Assembly: GCA_022705365.1 (NCBI GenBank)
Contig: JAKJEP010000075.1
Coordinates: forward strand, 1 to 11,904
Origin: Planctomycetota bacterium
Lineage (GTDB): Bacteria; Planctomycetota; Phycisphaerae; Sedimentisphaerales; SM23-30
Direction: 5' to 3'
Length of the DNA: 11,904 bases
Within the stretch, counting starts at the first letter, position 1. Every line of letters begins with the position of its first letter. This document shows, one piece after another, positions 1 to 6,203 of the stretch. The notes beneath the pieces were generated by a model, which was not told where the DNA came from, ran no database searches, and was given only the letters and a program-made list of their open reading frames with translations. Both the position numbers and the translations under genes were made by a program.

Positions 1-60
1 GATCACGGGCGGGGGGAGCTGGCGCGGTTTATCGGCAGTATGAAGGAGGGGCTGGAATAG
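1..60 (+). CDS. 3' end of an unidentified gene (partial)
   Basis: Frame 1 is open from the first base to a TAG at 58-60 and gives 19 residues ending in ELARFIGSMKEGLE, an amphipathic helix-like C-terminus. The gene body lies outside the window, so no product can be assigned. The reading is supported only by the open frame, the protein-like composition and the hairpin that follows at 83-112, between this stop and the converging porter gene. It could be a chance open stretch, because 19 codons without a stop are not rare in GC-rich DNA. Confidence 0.4.
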   Translation, partial: DHGRGELARFIGSMKEGLE

Positions 61-82
61 GTAAAATCCAAAAGAGCATACA

Positions 83-112
83 AAACCGGGATATCAGGTG
101 TTATACCGGTTT
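83..112. terminator. Stem-loop between converging genes
   Basis: AAACCGG at 83-89 pairs with CCGGTTT at 106-112. After one mismatch ATA pairs with TAT, leaving a loop of 8 nt. It lies between the + strand stop at 60 and the - strand porter stop at 111-113, which it overlaps. The - strand side is followed by a loosely T-rich stretch and the + strand side is not. It may terminate both transcripts, mainly the - strand one, but there is no classical run of T. Confidence 0.4.
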
Positions 113-1496
113 AGATTCCCAGGAGTTCGTGTTCGATTTGTTCGAGGGATTTGCCTTTGGTTTCGGGGATGATGCGCCAGATGAAGAGGAAGGTGAAGAC
201 ACAGATGGCGGCATAGAGCCAGAAGACGTTTTCGCGCATGGTTTTGAGCATGAGGGGGAATAGCTGGGAGACCCAGAAGTTGGTGAACCAGATGAAGAAA
301 ATGGCCAGGGACATGGCGCGGCCGCGAAGGCGGGTGGGGTAGATTTCGGAAAGGATGATCCAGGGGACGGCGCCCATGCCGATGGCGAAAGAGGCGACAT
401 AGCCCAGGACGCAGGTCAGCAGGAGGATGCCGTGGGGGTGTTCCTGGCGATAGGCGCCGCCGAGGGCGAAGAGGGCGATACCCATGCCGGCAACGGAGAG
501 GAGGAGGCAGATTTTGCGTCCCATGCCATCGACCATGCGAAAGGCGATGCAGGTGAAGACGAACTGGGTCAGGCCGATGAGGACGGTCTGGGTCATGGCG
601 GAGGTGCGGTCCAGGCCGGCGGAGACAAAGATGCGCGGGGCGTAATACATGATGACGTTGATACCGGTGGCCTGGCAGAGGATAGAGAGGCCGATGCCGA
701 TGATGAGGACACGGGTATAGCGGGGCTGGAACAGTTCCTGGAACCGGCCCTGTTCGTGGGAGAGGGTTTCCCGGATGGCGGCCAGTTCCGTTTGGGCGTG
801 GGAGGTGCCTCCGATGCGGGCCAGGACGGCCAGTCCGCGATCGAGGAATCCCTGTTTGATCAGCCAGCGGGGCGATTCCGGAACGAAATAGAGGGCGGCC
901 CAGAAGAGCAGGGCCGGGAGGGTTTCGGAGCCGAACATCCAGCGCCAGCCGGCCCGGACGTTCCACGGGGTATCGCCGGCGGCGGCGATTTGGGCATTGA
1001 CATAGTACACAACGATCATGCCGGTGAGGATGGCGATCTGGACCAGGGTGACGAGCCGGCCGCGGATTTTTTCCGGGGCGATTTCGGCGATGTAAAGAGG
1101 GGATAGGACCGAAGCGGCGCCGACGCCGATACCGCCGATGATGCGGGCGAGGCTGAGCTGGGTGAGGTTCATGGGGATGGCGGAGCCGAGGGCGGAAACC
1201 GTGTAGAAGATGGCGGCCAGGAGGAGGGCTTTGCGTCGGCCGAAACGGTCGCTGAAATAGCCGGCTGAAGCGCTGCCGATGATGCAGCCGACCAGGGCAC
1301 TGGCGGCGGCCCAGCCCAGTTCCAGATCCGTTAGTTGAAAGCGTTCCTGGAGGAAGTCGGTGGTGCCGGAGATGACGGCGGTGTCGTAGCCGAATAAGAA
1401 GCCGCCCAAGGAGGCGACGGTGGTCAGGAAGACCAGATAGCGAGTGTTTTGACGGTCCCGGTTCGGTGCGAGGGTATTCATAGGATTTTGTGTCAT
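111..1496 (-). CDS. MFS sugar porter (XylE/GLUT type)
   Basis: A 461-residue inner-membrane transporter of the major facilitator superfamily, sugar-porter family, which moves monosaccharides usually with protons. The family hallmarks are present in order: GYDTAVISG in TM1 (36-44), DRFGRR in the loop 2-3 (83-88), the TM5 glutamine Q153, PESPRWL (206-212), Q-ATGIN in TM7 (275-280), DGMGRK (323-328), RLRGR (389-393) and the C-terminal PETKGKSLEQIE (444-455). The length is normal for an intact 12-helix porter. The usual TM7 pair QQ is CQ here (C274, Q275), so the first sugar-contacting glutamine is replaced, and the substrate cannot be named. It is the last gene of a - strand cluster with a putative polysaccharide-degrading protein and a broken oxidoreductase, which suggests uptake of the released sugar. 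The ATG at 1496 follows a run of nine A and has no Shine-Dalgarno; Met6 is an alternative start. Confidence 0.93.
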   Translation of the reverse strand: MTQNPMNTLAPNRDRQNTRYLVFLTTVASLGGFLFGYDTAVISGTTDFLQERFQLTDLELGWAAASALVGCIIGSASAGYFSDRFGRRKALLLAAIFYTVSALGSAIPMNLTQLSLARIIGGIGVGAASVLSPLYIAEIAPEKIRGRLVTLVQIAILTGMIVVYYVNAQIAAAGDTPWNVRAGWRWMFGSETLPALLFWAALYFVPESPRWLIKQGFLDRGLAVLARIGGTSHAQTELAAIRETLSHEQGRFQELFQPRYTRVLIIGIGLSILCQATGINVIMYYAPRIFVSAGLDRTSAMTQTVLIGLTQFVFTCIAFRMVDGMGRKICLLLSVAGMGIALFALGGAYRQEHPHGILLLTCVLGYVASFAIGMGAVPWIILSEIYPTRLRGRAMSLAIFFIWFTNFWVSQLFPLMLKTMRENVFWLYAAICVFTFLFIWRIIPETKGKSLEQIEHELLGI

Positions 1497-1555
1497 TTTT
1501 TTTGTTAGATCAATCCAAGGTTACGAGAATGAGTGGATGATAACGGAATTCGGGC

Positions 1556-1620
1556 GGGGGTCAAAGTTTAATTTGCCGGGATAGAGATATTCAAAACGTA
1601 AAACAGTGTTTTTGACCCCC
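1556..1620. repeat. 65-bp inverted-repeat element with perfect 10-bp ends
   Basis: GGGGGTCAAA at 1556-1565 is the exact reverse complement of TTTGACCCCC at 1611-1620, with 45 nt between them. It lies wholly in the 176-bp gap between the porter start and the oxidoreductase end. The arms resemble ends of small non-autonomous elements or REP-like units, or could be a protein-binding or RNA hairpin site. No target-site duplication is visible: the bases flanking the arms do not match. A shorter GGGGGTCA occurs once more at 10373-10380, inside the SGNH gene, which is too little to prove a family. Confidence 0.6.
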
Positions 1621-1639
1621 TCCCTCACGGTCGGGGCTT

Positions 1640-1671
1640 GGATAAGACAATTTTTAGAGGTTGCCTTATCC
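1640..1671 (-). terminator. Stem-loop just after the oxidoreductase stop
   Basis: Read on the - strand, GGATAAG at 1671-1665 pairs with CTTATCC at 1646-1640. After one mismatch three further pairs follow (CAA with TTG), around a loop of about 10 nt. It begins 1 nt after the oxidoreductase TAA (1675-1673), the usual place for a terminator or a 3'-end-protecting hairpin. There is no T-run after it, so intrinsic termination would be weak. It may separate the porter from the two upstream genes. Confidence 0.45.
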
Positions 1672-1672
1672 T

Positions 1673-2897
1673 TTACGATGGATCGAACTGGGGTACTGGA
1701 AGTTGTTCACCGTCTTTCAAAGAAGATTGAAAGGCAACAATACCGGGTACGGTCATCGCCAGGGATTCATATAAATCCGGCTGGGGTTCCCGGTCTTCCA
1801 GAAGAGTGTTGATAATCTCCGCGGAGATAAAAACGGCTGATCCACCATGACCGGAGGCATGTTTCATTTGTTCAGGAATCATATCCGAGGTTTCCACATA
1901 ATTGGGTATTTGAACTTCGCCTCCCGGGATTTGGACAGCCCCATGAACTCCAGGATTCGGCATATATAAGGATAAATCCGTGCCCAGCCAATTGGCGCGT
2001 TCGCCCTCCGATTTGGTTATAAGAAAACCATTGCAACGGCATATATGTCCCTTGTTGGTGCGCATGATGGACGCTTCATTATAAAACGGATTCTTATACA
2101 GATTATCCGTACACCATAAGCTGTCATCGCCCCAGCCAAGGGAAGAAACTTTCGTGATGCGCTCTTTCGAAATTCCCACCACATAGGACAAAGCATGGGT
2201 AGGATACATCATCATCGGCAGACCCCAACGCCAGGGTTTGGTATCGCCGGGGGTAATGTTTTTATATACCCAATTCGTGCCATTTCTTATACTTTCCCGG
2301 TTAATATCATGATAATATTCACATTCGGTATAGACCAATTCGCCAAAGGCGCCTTCTCGATATAAATTCCGCGCAAAAATGGATTCCGGCCGCCAATAAT
2401 ATATTTCATGCCGGTGCGTTCCTTGACTTCTTTCAGCAGGGCGGCTTCTTCCAGCGTAAAACAGGCCGGACAGGCCACGATGACGTGCCAACCGTTTTCC
2501 ATGCACATTTTGGCATGTTGGGCATGACGGTTGCCGCCGGAAAATACAGCAACCACATCAATGTCCCTTGATTTTTGGATCATTTCTTCCAGCGAGCCAT
2601 ATACCTGATCGCATTGATAATACTTTTTCAAATTTTCCCGCAATTCCGGTATCAAATCCGTAACACCGGTAATTTTACAATTCGGATGTTCATGCCAATG
2701 GAACGTTGCGCCAAAATTACCGCCTACCACTCCCATCCGAATCGTTTTATCGGATTTGCCCGGATAAGGAGTGCCCGCCTGTACCAACCTGGCACTCAAT
2801 GCAGCCAGAGCAGCGGAGCCGGTAAAATGTAAAAAACTGCGGCGAGAAATTTTGTTTCCGGATGAATATGCGAATTATTTTGACCTTCTTTTTTCAT
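1673..2897 (-). pseudogene. Gfo/Idh/MocA oxidoreductase with Tat signal, broken by two frame shifts
   Basis: The gene can be read only by joining three frames. ATG at 2897-2895 has a good Shine-Dalgarno and opens MKKEGQNNSHIHPETK, but this frame stops at 2796-2794. The next frame (from about 2850) gives the Tat signal KISRRSFLHFTGSAALAAL and the NAD-binding half: the Rossmann motif GVVGGNFG, SLEEMIQK, the DVVAVFSGG turn and HVIVACPACFTLEEA. From about 2401 a third frame gives the C-terminal half, starting YYWRPESIFARNLYREG and ending QFDPS at 1673. The summed length of about 407 codons fits the family, whose members oxidise or reduce sugars with NAD(P). Lesion 1 fits loss of one A from an A-run at 2849-2852. 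Lesion 2 seems to have removed about 6 residues before YYWRPES. Large parts are AT-rich. Sequencing errors could mimic lesion 1 but less easily lesion 2. The gene sits between the toroid-protein and porter genes, so a role in oxidising the imported sugar is inferred. Confidence 0.85.
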
Positions 2898-2905
2898 GAA
2901 AATAT

Positions 2906-2911
2906 TCCTTT
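2906..2911 (-). promoter_or_regulatory. Ribosome binding site for the oxidoreductase
   Basis: On the - strand AAAGGA is followed by 8 nt (ATATTTTC) and then the ATG at 2897-2895. This site fixes the original start upstream of the Tat signal, in a different frame from it, and so shows that the signal peptide is now out of frame. Confidence 0.7.
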
Positions 2912-3007
2912 AAAAATATATGTGCTTATCATACATAAAGGTATCTGGTTCGCCGCCACAACGCAACAAGCACATGATCGGCGGTTGCGATGGTTTTATG
3001 GCCAGGA

Positions 3008-4771
3008 TTAATTTTTGGATTTTACATAGGCGTCCAGGGCATACAAGGCCATCGAGGCGGCCACATTGGCATTGTACCAGTTGAAGCCGGTTTCTGGGTC
3101 CGAGACGAGCTTGCCGTCCTGATAGTAGCGCATGCCGAGGGTGGAGAACTGGCCGTCGTCGAACTGGAGGGCACAGATGGCGTTGGCGGCGGCCCGGGCC
3201 TTGTCCAGATAGATGGGCTCGCCAGTGGCCTTATGCAAGGCGATGAGGGTACGAACCCAGTGGCCGGTGTGGGCCTCCATGGGGTACCAGCAGACATATT
3301 GTTCAAAGACGAGGGGTCCTTTGACGGGGACGATTCCCTTCACCGGGTGGATGAAGGATTCGCTTTCCGAGCTGAACACCACAAACTGATCCTCCAGATA
3401 ACGGTTGAGACGCTGGGCCAGGGGGACAAAGGAGGGGTCTTCGTCATGGTACTGGCAGAGGAATTGCGTGAAGAGCTGGGCTTGAAAGCTGGAGAGATTC
3501 GAGAACGTCGGCCAGAGGGAGACATCCTCGAAGACGCCTTTCCAGTGGTGGGAGGTACAGACTGCGGCGATGGTCCAGTTGACGGCCCGCTGGGCGGCCA
3601 TCGACAGGTCGGGATCGAAATAATAGGGTTCCAGGGCGCGGACCAGGGCGGCGAAATCACCGGCGGCCGGGGTGTAGTGTTCGCTGACCACACCGGTTTC
3701 GGGATGCAGGCGGTAGGGGAAACTGCCGTCTTCCCGCTGGAATTTGGCGGTGGTTTTGGCGATATGAATGGCATAGTCAAGATACGGCTGGTGTTTGGTT
3801 GCGCGGTAAAGGTCCACATACCCCAAGGCCAACAGAGCACCCCGCAAGAGGGTGATATCGGCACCTTCGGTGAAAACGGGGGACTGGTCTGAGCCGGCGA
3901 ATTGGCCATTGGTGATGGTGGTGTAGGGAAAAAGTGGCAGAGCACCGCGATCCGGCAAGCGGTTTTTCAGCCCCCAGTCACCACAAATCCGCGCCAGACG
4001 CAGAGCCTCGGCGCTTTGGAGGCCGCCGCGATCGACATAGGCGAACAAGGCCCAGATGTAATAATTGAGGGTGATACCGGGGTAGCCCATGGGGTAGCCG
4101 TCGGGGAAATTACCAATGTAGGAATCTTGTGTTACGGTGGGTGAGGCGCAGGACCAGATCCAGACCGGCACGTTCGGTTCACGATAGGGAGCCTTGCCGT
4201 TCCAGGCGGTGTGAATGAAATACTCCATATTGCGGTCGGCAGCGCCGCGCCAGTCGGCGTCCGGTTCTTTCAGGCCCTGCCAGTCGGGAGCCTTGACGCG
4301 GATGGTGTTTTCGGAGGCAAGGGTATTGCCCGCGGTATCCAGCCATTGAATATCCAGGGTGAAGATTTTGTTTTCCATTTGCGGCCAGACTTTTTCCAAG
4401 CTGAGGATGGGGGCGCCGAATTCCACCTTCCAGCTTTGTTTGCCCTGTTTTACTTCGGCGATATAGTGGGCGGCATCGGGCCTGGGCAGCAGTTTGAAGG
4501 TGGGGGCATCGATGAACTGGCGGCTGCCGGCATTCCAGCTTACGATTTTGGTGGGCCGGATATTGCCGTTCCAATTCCGCAAGTAGTCAATCAGGGCAGT
4601 CCGGTCCTCACCGGCCGGCTGGGATTCCTTTTCCGCCGCCCCCGCCGTGGGCATGGACATAGCAACTATGGCTGCCGCCCAGAGGAGGAGGCCTGCTTTT
4701 CGAGCCCTTGTTCGGTAAAATGGAAGGTTCACATTGGTAATCCGTTTTGCGTGCTGGACAGGTTGGTTCAT
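3008..4771 (-). CDS. Secreted alpha/alpha-toroid protein, putative glycoside hydrolase or polysaccharide lyase
   Basis: A 587-residue exported protein. After a basic N-terminus (residues 1-26) comes a hydrophobic stretch LLLWAAAIVAMSM and an AGAA/EK cleavage site near residue 46. Residues about 65-165 look like a beta-rich domain. Residues about 175-585 are helix-rich, with repeated helix-turn units such as REDGSFPYRLHPETG (346-360), FEQYVCWYPMEAHTGHWVR (489-507) and DDGQFSTLGMRYYQDGK (538-554), the look of (alpha/alpha)6 toroid hydrolases and lyases. No family or catalytic residue can be fixed by eye; conserved-looking acids and aromatics (D265, W266, E490, W495, E499, H501) are candidates. 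ATG at 4771 is preceded by GGAG with 8 nt spacing. It is the first gene of the - strand cluster and diverges from the AraC regulator, so it probably depolymerises the polysaccharide whose sugar the porter imports. Confidence 0.82.
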   Translation of the reverse strand: MNQPVQHAKRITNVNLPFYRTRARKAGLLLWAAAIVAMSMPTAGAAEKESQPAGEDRTALIDYLRNWNGNIRPTKIVSWNAGSRQFIDAPTFKLLPRPDAAHYIAEVKQGKQSWKVEFGAPILSLEKVWPQMENKIFTLDIQWLDTAGNTLASENTIRVKAPDWQGLKEPDADWRGAADRNMEYFIHTAWNGKAPYREPNVPVWIWSCASPTVTQDSYIGNFPDGYPMGYPGITLNYYIWALFAYVDRGGLQSAEALRLARICGDWGLKNRLPDRGALPLFPYTTITNGQFAGSDQSPVFTEGADITLLRGALLALGYVDLYRATKHQPYLDYAIHIAKTTAKFQREDGSFPYRLHPETGVVSEHYTPAAGDFAALVRALEPYYFDPDLSMAAQRAVNWTIAAVCTSHHWKGVFEDVSLWPTFSNLSSFQAQLFTQFLCQYHDEDPSFVPLAQRLNRYLEDQFVVFSSESESFIHPVKGIVPVKGPLVFEQYVCWYPMEAHTGHWVRTLIALHKATGEPIYLDKARAAANAICALQFDDGQFSTLGMRYYQDGKLVSDPETGFNWYNANVAASMALYALDAYVKSKN

Positions 4772-4990
4772 TGTTTCTACTCCATGCTTTTAGTTTTCAG
4801 GCAAATGCTCGGTTTTCCTGGGCGGCAAAAGTCTTTTGTGATGCAGGTATTTACACATCAACAAGTTATAGCCGCTATTGTAACAGAATGGTCTGGTTCG
4901 GCAACAATTTTGAACACCAAATATTGAAGTTTTCATGACCTCTGGATGAAAAATATTGTAATGAGAGGTGTAAAATGATAGGATTTCCGT
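4772..4990. promoter_or_regulatory. Divergent promoter region with a direct repeat
   Basis: This 219-bp gap separates the divergent toroid-protein and AraC regulator genes and must hold both promoters. The octamer AAATATTG occurs at 4919-4926 and again at 4951-4958 in the same orientation, 32 bp apart, about three helical turns. That spacing would suit an AraC-type dimer, but the repeat is short and AT-rich and could be chance. AGGA at 4980-4983 with 7 nt spacing sets the regulator start at 4991. I see no convincing -35/-10 pair. Confidence 0.35.
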
Positions 4991-5914
4991 ATGCCAAAGG
5001 AAGAAGCAGGAATCGATGGTTTTACGTACTTATCCGAATCGCAGGAGTTTCTGGAGTTTGTAAAAATTATTCGGGATCTGACGGGGATAGCGGTGGGTTT
5101 GTGTTATCCCACCGATGTCTCCAAAGGCAAACCATTTTACCAGGAATCCGAGCTCAACCCGATCTGCCAGTTGATTCGCTCTAACGCAGATGGGAGAGCT
5201 GCCTGCAATAAAACGGACAGCATCAACTGCCAGCAGGCGTATTTGCTCAAACATGCGGTTCGCTATTATTGCCATGCCGGGCTGGTGGATTTTGCGATAC
5301 CGATCTATTTGAAAGGCAATCATGTGGCCACCATTTCCTGCGGCCAGGTGCTGGCGGAAGCCCCCAGCCAGAAGGGATTTGCCCAACTGCTTCGCCATTT
5401 GAAGAAGATTATGACAGGTACGGAGATTGATACGAAAGCCCTGCGGAAGGCCTATTTAAATTCTACGTATATGTCACCGGAAAAACTGGACAGCACGTTT
5501 AAGCTGCTCACGCTGATCAGTGAATATTTTTGCGAAATGGGCTATCAGCTCAATCTGGCTTCCCACAACCATTCTTGTCCTGAAATCCATGCGGCCCGGC
5601 AGTATATCCAGAAGAATTCGGATAAACCGATCAAACTGCGGGAGGTGGCGGATTATGTGGGTTTTTCCCAGGGGTATTTCAGCCGCCTGTTCAGCAAGGT
5701 TACCGGCGATTCCTTCACGAGCTATGTGCAGAAAACCCGGATGGAACGGGCCAAAAAACTTTTAACCGAAACCAATCTGTCGGTTACGGAAATTGCCTTT
5801 CAGGCGGGTTTCAGTTCGATCCAGTGTTTCTATCAGACTTTTCATAAAGCGGAGAACTGTTCCCCCAGCCAATACCGCAAAAACCGGGAAAAGACGGAAT
5901 CGGGGCGGCAGTAG
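4991..5914 (+). CDS. PocR-domain AraC-family transcriptional regulator
   Basis: A 307-residue cytoplasmic DNA-binding regulator. Residues about 18-185 match the PocR sensory domain, with ICQLIRS (58-64), the cysteines C59, C72, C80 and C94, and the characteristic CHAGLVDFAIPI (94-105) followed by a GQVLAE strand (118-123). PocR domains are known to sense small carbon compounds; conserved cysteines are usual in them. Residues about 197-300 are an AraC-type double helix-turn-helix: IKLREVADYVGFSQGYFSR (214-232) and SVTEIAFQAGFSS (264-276), then the family end SPSQYRK. The ATG at 4991 has AGGA 7 nt upstream; an ATG at 4976 opens a different short frame. Divergent placement next to the toroid-protein gene suggests it activates the left-hand - strand cluster in response to a sugar or breakdown product. 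The ligand is unknown. Confidence 0.93.
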   Translation: MPKEEAGIDGFTYLSESQEFLEFVKIIRDLTGIAVGLCYPTDVSKGKPFYQESELNPICQLIRSNADGRAACNKTDSINCQQAYLLKHAVRYYCHAGLVDFAIPIYLKGNHVATISCGQVLAEAPSQKGFAQLLRHLKKIMTGTEIDTKALRKAYLNSTYMSPEKLDSTFKLLTLISEYFCEMGYQLNLASHNHSCPEIHAARQYIQKNSDKPIKLREVADYVGFSQGYFSRLFSKVTGDSFTSYVQKTRMERAKKLLTETNLSVTEIAFQAGFSSIQCFYQTFHKAENCSPSQYRKNREKTESGRQ

Positions 5915-6111
5915 CCGGCGTTTAGATTCTGCGGGGGGCTGTCTCTTAAATCATTATCTGAAAGGTCATTAAATATTTAAAATATGGTAATCAGAATTGT
6001 TGTTTGGAAGGGATCAATATACGAAAATAACCATAGACACTCCAATAGAGTTTTAAAAGCGATGCACGTGATATCGTTGTTGAGGTGTTATTAATACTGG
6101 AGGACTGTAGA

Positions 6112-6129
6112 ATGAAATTCTGGAAGTGA
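6112..6129 (+). CDS. Possible 5-codon leader ORF (MKFWK)
   Basis: In the 289-bp gap between the regulator and the LamG gene, a strong Shine-Dalgarno GGAGGA (6099-6104) with 7 nt spacing precedes ATG-AAA-TTC-TGG-AAG-TGA. Site and spacing are the same as those of the LamG gene 92 nt further on. It may be a translated leader, a remnant of a lost gene, or chance. Beyond the TGA the same frame continues with hydrophobic residues (RYFVCIFFVS), as a broken signal peptide would. The rest of the gap holds an AT-rich palindrome TTAAATATTTAA (5969-5980) and no clear promoter. Confidence 0.3.
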   Translation: MKFWK

Positions 6130-6190
6130 GTCAAGGGATTCCGATACTTTGTGTGTATTTTTTTTGTAAGTGAGTGGACTTTTATTGAAT

Positions 6191-6196
6191 GGAGGA
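6191..6196 (+). promoter_or_regulatory. Ribosome binding site that sets the LamG gene start
   Basis: GGAGGA lies 7 nt before ATG at 6204. The upstream in-frame ATG at 6189 overlaps this site and has no Shine-Dalgarno of its own, so 6204 is preferred. Confidence 0.7.
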
Positions 6197-6203
6197 TCTT
6201 GAA

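Noticed and set aside
94..1106. Long open frames at 94-966 (-) and 432-1106 (+)
   Set aside because: Both overlap the porter, which has all family motifs; their R/P/H-rich or G/D/E-rich composition marks them as shadows.
2962..2989. Hairpin CGCAAC/GTTGCG between the toroid-protein and oxidoreductase genes
   Set aside because: Six pairs around a 16-nt loop with no T-run is too weak to call a terminator.
2990..3892. 300-residue open frame on the + strand
   Set aside because: It is antisense to the toroid-protein gene, rich in G, D and V as expected from complementing a GC-rich gene, and has no recognisable domain or ribosome site.
6189..6203. Upstream ATG start for the LamG gene
   Set aside because: This ATG overlaps the GGAGGA that serves the ATG at 6204 and has no Shine-Dalgarno of its own; the signal peptide is also better from 6204.
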